Assembly (NCBI RefSeq): GCF_900167365.1
Contig: NZ_FUXL01000005.1
Location: 124,001-188,000, forward strand
Length of the DNA: 64,000 nucleotides
Source of the DNA: Consotaella salsifontis
GTDB taxonomy: Bacteria; Pseudomonadota; Alphaproteobacteria; Rhizobiales; Rhizobiaceae
Direction: 5' to 3'
Both the position numbers and the translations under genes were made by a program. Under the pieces are notes generated by a model. That model saw nothing but the letters and a program-made list of their open reading frames with translations, was not told where the DNA came from and searched no databases. Shown here piece by piece: positions 9,395 to 20,876 of this stretch. Positions within the stretch are counted from its first letter, which is position 1, and each line of letters begins with the position of its first letter.

Positions 9395-9880
9395 GGATCT
9401 TCTTCCTTTGGGTTCGTTTCTTCGGTTGGGCGGCATCCCGCCTCCCTCGAAAATCAGGCAGGCCGACCGCCTCCGGGAAGGCGGCCGCCAGCCGGGCGAG
9501 CGGCGCCGAGCGTTGACATCCCTTGGCCCCACTCTTATCTCTCGCCCGTTCCGGAGAGCAAGAAACATTCAGATGAAATCGGTGTAACTCTCGGGCGTGG
9601 GAAGGCCCCAAAGGCAGGGTCAGACGGCCGCAGCCTCTCCGATGGGCCAGAGAGTGGAGGGGTTGAGCGGCGGTTCGAGGGCCTTCGCCCGTTCCGGCTC
9701 CAGGCATTCGGACCCGGCTCCGGAGCCCCTCGCCCAAGCACCGTCGGTTTCACCTGAATGTTCCTTGCTGCCGGAGATTCCCCGCTGCCGCGCCTTGAAC
9801 GCACTTGGCGCCGCGGCTTTGACGGCGACATGCAGCCCGCCAAGAGACGGCTGCGTGGCTTAATCTGAAGAGGCCTGTTC
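9395..9880. other. divergent intergenic region containing a long palindromic element
   Basis: A 486-bp gap between the divergent parvulin and secA genes. Most of it is occupied by the inverted-repeat element listed separately (9549-9775). No protein-coding frame in it is credible. The last 100 bases before secA contain AGAGG close to the start codon. No unambiguous promoter hexamers were found. Confidence 0.6.
9549..9775. repeat. long imperfect inverted repeat (palindromic intergenic element)
   Basis: Two arms face each other about 160 bp apart. The best core is 9557-9581 against 9745-9769, 22 of 25 bases identical as reverse complements; the left arm contains AACATTCAGATGAAATCG and the right arm reads AACATTCAGGTGAAACCG on the minus strand. 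Weaker pairing continues inward (9588-9609 with 9719-9740). A perfect 12-bp palindrome, GGCTCCGGAGCC, lies at 9716-9727. The layout resembles rhizobial intergenic palindromes of the RIME or ABC type, but I see no second copy in this window. Confidence 0.7.
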
Positions 9881-12607
<2,727 letters not shown>

Positions 12608-12641
12608 GGCAGCCGCTCCGGCGGCTTTGGAATGATCGAGT

Positions 12642-12672
12642 GAAGGCTCTCCCGACTGACGGCAGAGCCTTC
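12642..12672 (+). terminator. candidate secA terminator hairpin
   Basis: A perfect 9-bp inverted repeat, GAAGGCTCT / AGAGCCTTC, with a 13-base loop, 35 bases after the secA stop. It has no T-run on either strand, so intrinsic termination is uncertain. It also lies downstream of the convergent 12707-12955 gene and could serve both. Confidence 0.4.
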
Positions 12673-12706
12673 GTCAATGGTGGCCGTCAACAAGCCACCG
12701 CCGGCT

Positions 12707-12955
12707 TCACTTGTGGTGTCCGGCCGGATGCGCGGACTTGCTGGTCTCGCAGATTCGTATCTTGGTGAAGACCTTCTTGCCGTGAACGATCTTTGAACGT
12801 CGCTCGACTCGGCACGTGGTCTTCGCCTTCGGTTTTGAGTGCTCCACGGAATGGTGCACATTGGCTGCGGCCAGCGGCGACCTTATGGGTTGCGCGAAGG
12901 CTGGAGAGGCCAGGGCGAGACAGGCCGCGACCGTTAGAACAGATAGCTTTTTCAT
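12707..12955 (-). CDS. small exported basic protein of unknown function
   Basis: An 82-residue precursor I do not recognise. The ATG at 12955 begins a signal peptide (MKKLSVLTVAACLALASPAFA) and has AGGAAA about nine bases upstream. The mature part (about 60 residues) is rich in Lys, Arg and His, ends HPAGHHK, and has two cysteines that could form a disulfide. It is divergent from a LysR gene across 200 bp, the arrangement in which LysR proteins often control their neighbour. That control is inference. Confidence 0.7.
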   Translation of the reverse strand: MKKLSVLTVAACLALASPAFAQPIRSPLAAANVHHSVEHSKPKAKTTCRVERRSKIVHGKKVFTKIRICETSKSAHPAGHHK

Positions 12956-13155
12956 GCTTTTTCCTGATGCTTGACGACGGATAACGTAATCGAGATCAGG
13001 GGGCTCAGTTGCCCACGAAAGCGTTACGAATTGTTGCTGGTCATCGTCCTGCTGTTTTGTCGCGGGACATGGCATTCTGGGAGGCCGCCCGTCGACGGTT
13101 CAGCGAGGCATCGCGCCCAAGCTGAGCGGCCGACACCGACCGAAAGGCTCGCGCC

Positions 13156-14178
13156 ATGCATGATCTGAACGACCTCTACTATTTCGAAGCCGTGGTGCGG
13201 AACGGCGGCTTCAGCGCGGCCGCGCGCGATATCGGCGTGTCCAAATCGATCCTGTCGCGGCGCGTGCGCGAGATGGAGGACGAACTGGGCATACGCCTCA
13301 TCGACCGCTCCAATCGTCTCTTCAAGGTGACGGAGATCGGCCAGCAAATCTACGAAAGATGCCGGGCGGCGGTCGGCGAGATGGCGCGCGCGCAAGAGAT
13401 CGCAGCCGCGATGACCGAGGAGCCGCGCGGCGATTTGACCGTCACCTGTCCGCCGGGACGCTGCGCCGATATCGTTTCCACCGTGGTGCTTGAGATGATG
13501 GAACGGTACGAGCGGCTGCGCATCCATCTGATTGTCAGCGCGCAACGTTTCAACATCATTGAGGACAACATCGACGTTGCCATCCGGGGCGGCCCCCTGC
13601 AGCGGCCGGGTGAGCTGGACCTGGTGGTGAAGAGAGTCCTGGACATGTCGTCGGGGTTGGTCGCCAGCCCTGAGTTGATCGGCCGCCTGGGCGAGCCCAA
13701 GGACCCAGTGGAGTTGATCTCCTACCCGACCATCGGCCGGCGGGCGAGCGCGGGGACCGAAACCTGGGAGTTGCGTCGCGACGATGGCGAACAGCGCGCC
13801 GTTCGCGTCGCTCCGCGCATGTCGTCGACCGATCTTGTCGTTCACCTCAAGGCAGCCGAACACAGCGGCGGCATCGCGTTTCTGCCCGACTTCATCGCCT
13901 GCCATCGCGTCCGCGCCGGAACGCTGGTGCGTGTCCTGCCCGAATGGAAGGGCCTGGATGGCTCGCTTCACATCGCCTTCCCCTCGCGGCGCGGCATGCT
14001 GCCGGCGGTTCGCGAATTCATCGATGCGATCCATCCGCGTCTCGTTGCCGCGTTCAGGGAGCCTTACGGAAATCTTGCCGAGAGCGAGATCGAGCTTGCG
14101 TCATCGAGCGCCGGATTCGCGCCTCTGTCCGACGCTTCACTCACGCCCACGCCTGTCGTTCCGCTCGCAAAGGCCTGA
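13156..14178 (+). CDS. LysR family transcriptional regulator
   Basis: A 340-residue LysR regulator. The N-terminal winged helix-turn-helix (residues 1-65) contains FSAAARDIGVSKSILSRRVREMEDELGIRLIDRS, standard for the family. A substrate-binding (periplasmic-binding-like) domain follows from about 90 to 300. The last 25 residues are a Ser/Ala/Pro-rich tail. The closest type is the DsdC/AaeR-like group with SILSRRV in the recognition helix. No effector can be inferred. It faces the small exported protein gene at 12707-12955, a possible target. Confidence 0.88.
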   Translation: MHDLNDLYYFEAVVRNGGFSAAARDIGVSKSILSRRVREMEDELGIRLIDRSNRLFKVTEIGQQIYERCRAAVGEMARAQEIAAAMTEEPRGDLTVTCPPGRCADIVSTVVLEMMERYERLRIHLIVSAQRFNIIEDNIDVAIRGGPLQRPGELDLVVKRVLDMSSGLVASPELIGRLGEPKDPVELISYPTIGRRASAGTETWELRRDDGEQRAVRVAPRMSSTDLVVHLKAAEHSGGIAFLPDFIACHRVRAGTLVRVLPEWKGLDGSLHIAFPSRRGMLPAVREFIDAIHPRLVAAFREPYGNLAESEIELASSSAGFAPLSDASLTPTPVVPLAKA

Positions 14179-14196
14179 AGGTCGAACCCGAGACGC

Positions 14197-14227
14197 AAAA
14201 AAAGCCCGGAGGCGGCGCCCCCGGGCT
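14197..14227 (-). terminator. rho-independent terminator
   Basis: On the minus strand, AGCCCGG pairs with CCGGGCT (14227-14221 and 14209-14203), followed directly by seven T residues. It lies 23 bases after the stop of the 14250-14564 gene, which it should terminate. On the plus strand the T-run after the LysR gene is poor. Confidence 0.8.
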
Positions 14228-14249
14228 CTCTTGAAAGACCTGTCTTCGC

Positions 14250-14564
14250 TTACTTCGTGACGTAGGTCACGATGTTCTCAGGCGAGACGCTGAGCGAGAC
14301 GATCGTGCTCGTATCGACGCCCTGCTCGGCAAAGGCTTCCGCCAGACCCGGATGAGCCTCGATCTGCTTGGCGACCGCCTCAGGCGATGCCTCCGCCGTG
14401 TCGGCCGTCGCCGATAGCTCGGCCTTGTTGTTGGTCATCATCTCATTCGACACAACCGGCTTAAGAGTATAAGCCGTGCTCGAGGTCTGAGCCGAAGCAA
14501 CAGAAGCGACAGAAGACATGCCAAGAATAATGGCGCCCGCGGCAGCGTACTTGATGCAATTCAT
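14250..14564 (-). CDS. small exported protein, tandem paralogue A
   Basis: A 104-residue precursor. A signal peptide occupies about residues 1-25 (ending SVASAQ). The mature protein has a variable first half and a conserved C-terminal block with IEAHPGLAEAFAEQGVDTS. The same block, IQAHPGLAEAFRAQGVDTA, is in the next gene upstream (14838-15152), so the pair arose by duplication. Each gene has its own terminator, indicating separate transcripts. I do not know the family; the second half looks like a small folded domain exported to the periplasm or outside. Confidence 0.75.
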   Translation of the reverse strand: MNCIKYAAAGAIILGMSSVASVASAQTSSTAYTLKPVVSNEMMTNNKAELSATADTAEASPEAVAKQIEAHPGLAEAFAEQGVDTSTIVSLSVSPENIVTYVTK

Positions 14565-14777
14565 GATATCACCCTTTCGTGATTTTCTTTGACGAGCAAG
14601 CCATTCGCACCGCCATGCGGCGCGTCCTGTCGGCGTTGCCGTCAGACACGGGGTAATAATTATCTCGCGGGAAGAGCGTTCCTAAAAAAAGACGGGCCCG
14701 CCTAATTAATTCTCGGGGTTCCGTGCAGCGAGCTGATAGGCCTTGTCGCCATCGAAGCTCTCTTTGTTGGACCAGAA

Positions 14778-14813
14778 AACAAAGCGGCCCGACAGAAACA
14801 ATCTGCCGGGCCG
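14778..14813 (-). terminator. rho-independent terminator
   Basis: On the minus strand CGGCCCGGCAGA pairs with TCTGTCGGGCCG (one G-T pair) around a five-base loop, followed by CTTTGTTTT. It lies 25 bases beyond the stop of the 14838-15152 gene. Arms are 14802-14813 and 14785-14796. Confidence 0.8.
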
Positions 14814-14837
14814 ATATGAGCGAGATGGTCGAGTCGA

Positions 14838-15152
14838 TTAGTCGACGAAGTAGACCACATGGCTCGGCGTCACCTCGAGCGCGGTGATCGAGGCCGTGTC
14901 GACGCCCTGAGCGCGGAAGGCTTCAGCCAGACCCGGATGAGCCTGGATCTGCCTGGTGATCGACTCAGACGACTGGGCGGCGCCGATCAGTCCCGGCGTG
15001 TCGGTGTCATTCTGATAGGTCGCCGACTGAGGGACAGAACGCAAAGCATAAGCTCCGCTATTTGCCGTGTTGATCGCGAAGGGATTGGCAGCTGCGATAG
15101 AAGTCATGCCAATAACCAGAGCGCCAGCGGCAGCAAAAACACCATACTTCAT
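14838..15152 (-). CDS. small exported protein, tandem paralogue B
   Basis: A 104-residue precursor, the same length as its paralogue at 14250-14564. The signal peptide covers about residues 1-23 (MKYGVFAAAGALVIGMTSIAAA). The conserved C-terminal block is IQAHPGLAEAFRAQGVDTASI, followed by LEVTPSHVVYFVD. The middle of the mature chain diverges. The start at 15152 has AGGA about nine bases upstream in an unusually A-rich leader. Function unknown; the block may bind something outside the cytoplasm, but nothing in the neighbourhood specifies it. Confidence 0.75.
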   Translation of the reverse strand: MKYGVFAAAGALVIGMTSIAAANPFAINTANSGAYALRSVPQSATYQNDTDTPGLIGAAQSSESITRQIQAHPGLAEAFRAQGVDTASITALEVTPSHVVYFVD

Positions 15153-15510
15153 TTTTTTATTCCTTTGATTACATCGCTAAAGGCAGCGAACTTGGCCGCC
15201 TTCGATGAGCTGTACTTATGCCCCTCGATGGTGCGCCGCCAGACAGGAAACTCGAACACCGCGTTCCAGTTTTGCAACGACGAACGGCGCGCGGCCGCTT
15301 GAATGCCCGCGCCCGCCTCCCCATGCGACGCTGCATGGACGGCGGTCTGCACGGCAGGTGTCATCGACGGTCAAGGAAGCCAAGCCCAGGCCGGTTCGCG
15401 ATGCCGCGCCCTCGCGGCGAAAAGCGATGCAAACACGAAAAGGGCGGCGAGAAGGTTCCCGCCGCCCTTGGCCGATTACTGGCTGATTGCGTCCGCCTGG
15501 AGCGGATCAG
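15153..15510. other. intergenic region, 358 bp
   Basis: Lies between paralogue B and the YafK-type transpeptidase, both on the minus strand. It holds the transpeptidase terminator (15436-15470) and should contain the promoter of paralogue B. A 71-codon minus-strand frame here shows no domain and was not accepted. Confidence 0.5.
15436..15470 (-). terminator. rho-independent terminator of the YafK-type gene
   Basis: A perfect 10-bp inverted repeat, AAGGGCGGCG at 15441-15450 and CGCCGCCCTT at 15461-15470. On the minus strand the stem ends in CCCTTTTCG, a short U-tract. It is 40 bases beyond the stop of the 15511-16515 gene. Confidence 0.7.
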
Positions 15511-16515
15511 TTATTGGGAAAGCAGCGACTGGAACACCGAGGGCGAAGATTTCGTCACCCGGTTGCCGAGGCGGTCGTAGCCGGCCCGACGATGCTGCTC
15601 GGCCGCATAGGCCTCGGCGGTGATGGGGGTTCCCGTCTTGTAGGAGAAGGTCGACTGGACGGCGAAATCGCTGGGATCGAGCCTGGCCGCGATCTTTTCT
15701 TCCTCGGCGGCGTCGGCGATCTGGCGTGCAGCGACATCAACCGGCATCTCGATCTTCGGGCAAGGGCCCGTCGGCGTGAGCATCTCCCCCGCATCGAGCT
15801 TGGCATCGAAGACGTAGCGCTTCTCGCACACGCCGATTTCGGCGGGCTTGTGGCTCACCTCGAAGCGGTCATAGCCTTCTTTCAGCATCTTCCAGAACGC
15901 ATAGTGCTCGGAATTGCGGTGCCGCGCCATGTTCTTGGGCGTCATGCGGAAGGGATAGGCCTGGATCTGGAACGAGCGCTGGCCGCCTTTGAAGGCATAG
16001 CGCGCCAGCGTGTAGATCTCGCCGATCTGCTGATCGTCCATCGCGTAACAACCGGACGAATTGCACGAGCCGTGAATCATCAGGTTCTGACCGGAGCGCC
16101 CGTTGGCGCGGTCATAGGTGTTGGGAAAGCCGGTGTTGATAGCCAGGTGATACTGCGAGGCGGGGTTCAGAAGCCCCGGCGTGATGGCGTAGAAGCCTTC
16201 CGGCGCCTGACGGTCGCCTTCCTTCACCTTGGGCCCGAGCTTTCCGGACCAGGCGCAGATGTCGTAGGTCTTGAGCAGCGCGTAGCGGCCATCGGTCTTC
16301 TGCTTCCAGACCTCGAGCTGCGACTCTTCCTTGAACAGGCGCACCAGGATCGGCGCGTTCACGCCCATGCCCTTGGTCTGGATCACCTTGACGAGGGCGG
16401 GCGGCAGCTGCGCTTCGGCGCCAAGCGCGATCTCGTCAAGCGAGCCCTGGCAGGAAGACAACAGAACGAGGCCCGCGAACAGCGCGGCAGCCTTTGCCAA
16501 TCGCTTTGCGATCAT
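15511..16515 (-). CDS. YafK-type L,D-transpeptidase family lipoprotein
   Basis: A 334-residue protein of the YafK/DpaA branch of L,D-transpeptidase-like enzymes, whose E. coli member releases Braun lipoprotein from murein. The start at 16515 gives a lipoprotein signal with lipobox LLSSC (Cys about 21). The catalytic region is LMIHGSCNSSGCYAM, with the nucleophile in SGCYAM; the upstream [17 protein letters not shown] is replaced here by [17 protein letters not shown], very close to YafK. A C-terminal extension of about 90 residues follows. It has its own terminator and is probably a single-gene unit. Confidence 0.88.
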   Translation of the reverse strand: MIAKRLAKAAALFAGLVLLSSCQGSLDEIALGAEAQLPPALVKVIQTKGMGVNAPILVRLFKEESQLEVWKQKTDGRYALLKTYDICAWSGKLGPKVKEGDRQAPEGFYAITPGLLNPASQYHLAINTGFPNTYDRANGRSGQNLMIHGSCNSSGCYAMDDQQIGEIYTLARYAFKGGQRSFQIQAYPFRMTPKNMARHRNSEHYAFWKMLKEGYDRFEVSHKPAEIGVCEKRYVFDAKLDAGEMLTPTGPCPKIEMPVDVAARQIADAAEEEKIAARLDPSDFAVQSTFSYKTGTPITAEAYAAEQHRRAGYDRLGNRVTKSSPSVFQSLLSQ

Positions 16516-16767
16516 CCTCTCGCCCCTCTTCAGTCGGGTCGGCCATGCCGTCCCGTCGTCGATATCGTACGGCGCTCGGCCGCTCGGTGCGTGGCTCCGC
16601 GCCGGCAGGTGGCCGGTTGACGGAAACTTCACGAAAATTGTCTGTAGTGTGTTGAGAAAGCGTTAAGACCGCTCTTCCCCCTCAACGATGCGTGCAACAT
16701 ACCCCATGGAGCATGGCTGAAGTTTGTCTGATCGCCGGGATAATGAAAATACCCAGGCGTCCTCTCG

Positions 16768-17721
<954 letters not shown>

Positions 17722-17907
17722 AGGCCGCTTCCACCCCTTTGCGCGGGGCGGTCCTCGAAAAGGGCTCGACCCGACGGCCGGGGCGCCCGCAATGGGTTCT
17801 GTCGTCCGGCCGCACTCGTCCTGCGGCGTCGGAAAACGCGGCGCAAACTGCCGACATGACATTTCATTGTCAAGGAATGAACCTTGCTGCGGTGCACGGG
17901 TCCCGCC

Positions 17908-18855
17908 TCACCCGTCTTGCCCACGCGAGAGCGGGTGGTGTTCGGAGACGAGGCGCACCAGCCTTTCCTCGAGCACATGGGTGTAGATCTGCGTCGTCGA
18001 AATGTCGGAATGGCCGAGCAGTTCCTGCACGGCGCGAAGGTCGGCGCCGTTTTGGAGGAGATGGCTGGCGAAAGCATGACGCAGAACATGCGGCGATATC
18101 TTGGCGGCGGGAATGCCGGCTCTGGCGGCGAGCGCCTTGAGGTCGCGCGCGAAGGCCTGCCGCGTCAGATGGCCGCTCTCCGACAGGGCGGGAAAGAGCC
18201 AGGTGCCGCCATCGGCCGCCGGGGGCAGGACCGAGGCGAAGGCGGCGAGCGCATCGCGCGCCTTGTCGCCGATCGGCACCATGCGCTCCTTGCCGCCCTT
18301 GCCCTTGACCACGATCATGCGGGCGCGGGACCGCAGCACCGAGCGCGGCAGGCCGACGAGCTCGGAAACGCGCAGCCCCGTCGCGTAGAGCAGCTCGACC
18401 AGCGCATGAAGTCGCCGCGCCCTGGCGAGCGCGAAGGCCGACCGTTCGGTTTCCGCCGCCTCGCTCGCCGCCGTGGCGAGCAGGCGGTCGACCTCTTCCT
18501 CGCTCATGACCTTGGGCAGCGGGCGGCTTTTGCGCGCGCTGTCGATCGGCCCCGTCGGATCGTCGCCGCGCCGCCCCTCGGCATAGAGAAAGCGATAGAA
18601 CTGGCGCAGCGAGGAAAGCCGCCGCGCCTGGCTCGATCCGGCAAAACCGCGCGCGGCGAGATCGCCGAGATAGGCGCTGATGTCGGCGCTGGCGGCGGCG
18701 CCAAGGCTTGTCCCGGTGGAGGAGAGAAAGTCCGAGGCGTCCTCGAGGTCGCGGCGATAGCTCGACAGCGTGTTCTCCGCCGCGCCGCGCTCGGCGGCCA
18801 TCATCTCCAGAAAGGTTTCGATGTCGGCGCCATCGCGCCGCCCCGCCGAACTCAC
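17908..18855 (-). CDS. xerD: site-specific tyrosine recombinase XerD
   Basis: A 315-residue recombinase that, with XerC, resolves chromosome dimers at dif. The N-terminal SAM-like DNA-binding domain (about 10-95) contains [18 protein letters not shown]. The catalytic residues are visible: Arg in [12 protein letters not shown], Lys in KGKGGKER, His and Arg in [12 protein letters not shown], His in [10 protein letters not shown] and nucleophile Tyr in IYTHV. The start is GTG at 18855, supported by a GTGA overlap with the stop of the small upstream gene. XerC is a close alternative, but [19 protein letters not shown] and gene context favour XerD. Confidence 0.93.
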   Translation of the reverse strand: MSSAGRRDGADIETFLEMMAAERGAAENTLSSYRRDLEDASDFLSSTGTSLGAAASADISAYLGDLAARGFAGSSQARRLSSLRQFYRFLYAEGRRGDDPTGPIDSARKSRPLPKVMSEEEVDRLLATAASEAAETERSAFALARARRLHALVELLYATGLRVSELVGLPRSVLRSRARMIVVKGKGGKERMVPIGDKARDALAAFASVLPPAADGGTWLFPALSESGHLTRQAFARDLKALAARAGIPAAKISPHVLRHAFASHLLQNGADLRAVQELLGHSDISTTQIYTHVLEERLVRLVSEHHPLSRGQDG

Positions 18856-19025
18856 GGGGTCCCCGCCGCATTGCGCGCTGGCGGCTGATCGAGTTGCGGC
18901 AGCGGGACGTTGACCTCCACGGGCCGGCGCACCGGCTGCACCAGATTCACCAGTGCGCTCATCGCGCCATAGATCAGGCCGGCGATGACGGCGACGATCG
19001 TCAGGAGGCGAACGAGGGTCGGCAT
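18852..19025 (-). CDS. small membrane protein upstream of xerD
   Basis: A 57-residue protein with one membrane span (about 4-24, [21 protein letters not shown]) and a Pro-rich C-terminal tail. Its stop codon overlaps the xerD GTG by four bases, so it is probably translated first and coupled to xerD. Similar short frames sit between aroK and xerD in relatives. No function known. The ATG at 19025 is the only start that gives the membrane segment at the N-terminus. Confidence 0.7.
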   Translation of the reverse strand: MPTLVRLLTIVAVIAGLIYGAMSALVNLVQPVRRPVEVNVPLPQLDQPPARNAAGTP

Positions 19026-19082
19026 GATCTCTGGTTCTCGCTTTGCGGCACGTGGCGCCCGATGCCCGCCGAAGCGCGCGCC

Positions 19083-19109
19083 TTGACGGATCAGCCGAAT
19101 TCCTATTCT
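19083..19109 (+). promoter_or_regulatory. candidate sigma-70 promoter of aroK
   Basis: TTGACG (19083-19088) and TATTCT (19104-19109) are separated by 15 bases, a little short. The position, 25 bases before the aroK ATG, suits the aroK-aroB-CNNM operon. Confidence 0.4.
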
Positions 19110-19134
19110 GCAAGAGCCGACCTTTCCAGAGAAA

Positions 19135-19734
19135 ATGGGCACTCTGTTGTCGAAGCCGACCACCTCGGAGAATCCGGAAGTTGATTTGATCGGCGCCCGC
19201 CTGGGCGAGCGCTCGATCGCGCTCGTCGGACTGATGGGCGCCGGCAAGACCTCGATCGGCCGGCGCCTCGCCCGCGACCTCGGTCTGCCGTTCCACGACA
19301 CGGACGAGGAAATCGAGGCGGTGTCGCGCATGACCGTGACCGAACTTTTCGCGGCCTATGGAGAGCCGGAATTTCGCGCCCTCGAAACGCGCGTGGTCGG
19401 CCGGCTGGCGCGCGAAGGACCCTCAGTCATTGCCACGGGCGGCGGCGCCTTCATCAACGAGCAAACGCGCGAACTGCTGCACGAGGCGTCGATCACCGTT
19501 TGGTTGCGGGCCGAACTCGACATTCTGATGGAGCGTGTCACCCGCCGTTCCACGCGCCCGCTTCTCAAGACGCCCAATCCCCGTGCCACCATGCAGGGGC
19601 TGATGGAGCAGCGCTATCCCATCTACGCGCAGGCGGACATCACGGTCGAATCACGCGAGGCGCCGCGCGAGACGATCGCCCGCGAGGTCGCCCTTGCGGT
19701 CGCGGCCTATCTTTCCGGCGAGGTGACGAAATGA
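19135..19734 (+). CDS. aroK: shikimate kinase
   Basis: A 199-residue kinase that phosphorylates shikimate at the 3-OH in aromatic amino-acid synthesis. Walker A is GLMGAGKTS (residues 32-40). The substrate-binding DTDEEIE and EPEFRALE, the GGGAFI loop and the lid Arg region RRSTRPLL are all in place. The N-terminal extension of about 25 residues before the kinase core is common in rhizobia. First gene of a tightly coupled operon: its TGA overlaps the aroB ATG. Confidence 0.96.
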   Translation: MGTLLSKPTTSENPEVDLIGARLGERSIALVGLMGAGKTSIGRRLARDLGLPFHDTDEEIEAVSRMTVTELFAAYGEPEFRALETRVVGRLAREGPSVIATGGGAFINEQTRELLHEASITVWLRAELDILMERVTRRSTRPLLKTPNPRATMQGLMEQRYPIYAQADITVESREAPRETIAREVALAVAAYLSGEVTK

Positions 19735-20876
19735 ACATGGGTATGGGCGAAGCGGCGGCTAACGACACCACGGTGAGGGTGGCGCTCGGTGAGCGGTCCT
19801 ATGACGTGGTCATCGGCTCGGGTCTCGTCGAGCGGGCCGGCCGCCTGCTGGCCGAGCGGCTGCCCGGCGCGCGCGTGGTCGTGGTGACCGACGAAACGGT
19901 CGCCGGTCTTCATCTCGCCCGCCTGGAAAACGCCTTCGCGCAGGCCGGCGTTACGATGGCGGCGCCGGCGGTGTTGCCGGCCGGGGAGGCCACCAAGTCG
20001 TTCGACCGGCTGCGCGAGGTGGTGGACCACATTCTCGCCGCGCGCCTGGAGCGGGCGGATGCGGTGGTGGCGCTGGGCGGTGGCGTCATCGGCGATCTTT
20101 CCGGCTTTGCAGCCGGCATCGTGCGGCGCGGCATGGCCTTCGTCCAGGTGCCGACCAGCCTTCTCGCCCAGGTCGATTCCTCCGTCGGCGGCAAGACGGG
20201 CATCAACAGCGCCCACGGCAAGAACCTTGTCGGCGTGTTCCATCAGCCGGCCCTGGTGATCGCCGACACCGACATCCTCGATACGCTCGATGCCCGTCAG
20301 TTCGCGGCGGGCTATGCCGAGGTCGCCAAATACGGCCTGATCGACCGGCCGGATTTCTTCGCCTGGCTTGAGGAGAACCGCGAGCTGGTCTTTTCAGGAC
20401 ATGGCGAGGCGCGCGCCCGCGCCATCGCCGAGAGCTGCCGAGCCAAGGCCGAGGTCGTGGCCGCCGACGAGCGCGAGTCGGGCCGGCGTGCCCTGCTCAA
20501 TCTCGGCCATACCTTCGGCCATGCCCTGGAAGCGGCGACCGGCTACCGCTCCGAGCGCCTGGTCCACGGCGAGGCGGTGTCCATAGGCATGGCGCAGGCC
20601 TTCCGCTTCTCAGCTCACCTCGGTCTTTGCGAATCCGTCGATGCCGAGCGCGTTGCCGCGCACCTCTCTGCCGCCGGATTGCCGATCAGCCCGAGGGCCA
20701 TTGCCGGCGAGCCGCTCGATGCCGATATGTTGATGGCTGCGATTGCTCAGGACAAGAAGGTCAGCCACGGACGGCTCACCTTCATCCTCGTGCGCGGCAT
20801 CGGCCAGGCCTTCATCGCCAAGGATGTCGACCCGGTCGCGGTCAGGGATTTCTTACGGGACGAGTTGTCGTCATGA
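19731..20876 (+). CDS. aroB: 3-dehydroquinate synthase
   Basis: A 381-residue NAD- and metal-dependent enzyme converting DAHP to 3-dehydroquinate, two steps before shikimate. The start overlaps the aroK stop as ATGA (19731-19734). Signature elements: PAGEATKSFDRL, the nucleotide loop ALGGGVIGDLSGFAAG, the PTSLLAQVDSSVGGKTGIN stretch in two parts, and metal ligands in LNLGHTFGHALE and LVHGEAVSIGM. It ends with another ATGA overlap into the CNNM gene. aroK and aroB make consecutive-pathway enzymes and are clearly co-expressed. Confidence 0.96.
   Translation: MNMGMGEAAANDTTVRVALGERSYDVVIGSGLVERAGRLLAERLPGARVVVVTDETVAGLHLARLENAFAQAGVTMAAPAVLPAGEATKSFDRLREVVDHILAARLERADAVVALGGGVIGDLSGFAAGIVRRGMAFVQVPTSLLAQVDSSVGGKTGINSAHGKNLVGVFHQPALVIADTDILDTLDARQFAAGYAEVAKYGLIDRPDFFAWLEENRELVFSGHGEARARAIAESCRAKAEVVAADERESGRRALLNLGHTFGHALEAATGYRSERLVHGEAVSIGMAQAFRFSAHLGLCESVDAERVAAHLSAAGLPISPRAIAGEPLDADMLMAAIAQDKKVSHGRLTFILVRGIGQAFIAKDVDPVAVRDFLRDELSS

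Noticed and set aside
14565-14837. Stress (EcfG-type) promoter before paralogue A
   Set aside because: A GGAAC is present on the minus strand but no CGTT follows at 16-17 bases.
15149-15364. 71-codon minus-strand frame upstream of paralogue B
   Set aside because: ATGA overlap with paralogue B is tempting, but there is no ribosome binding site, no domain and no signal peptide.
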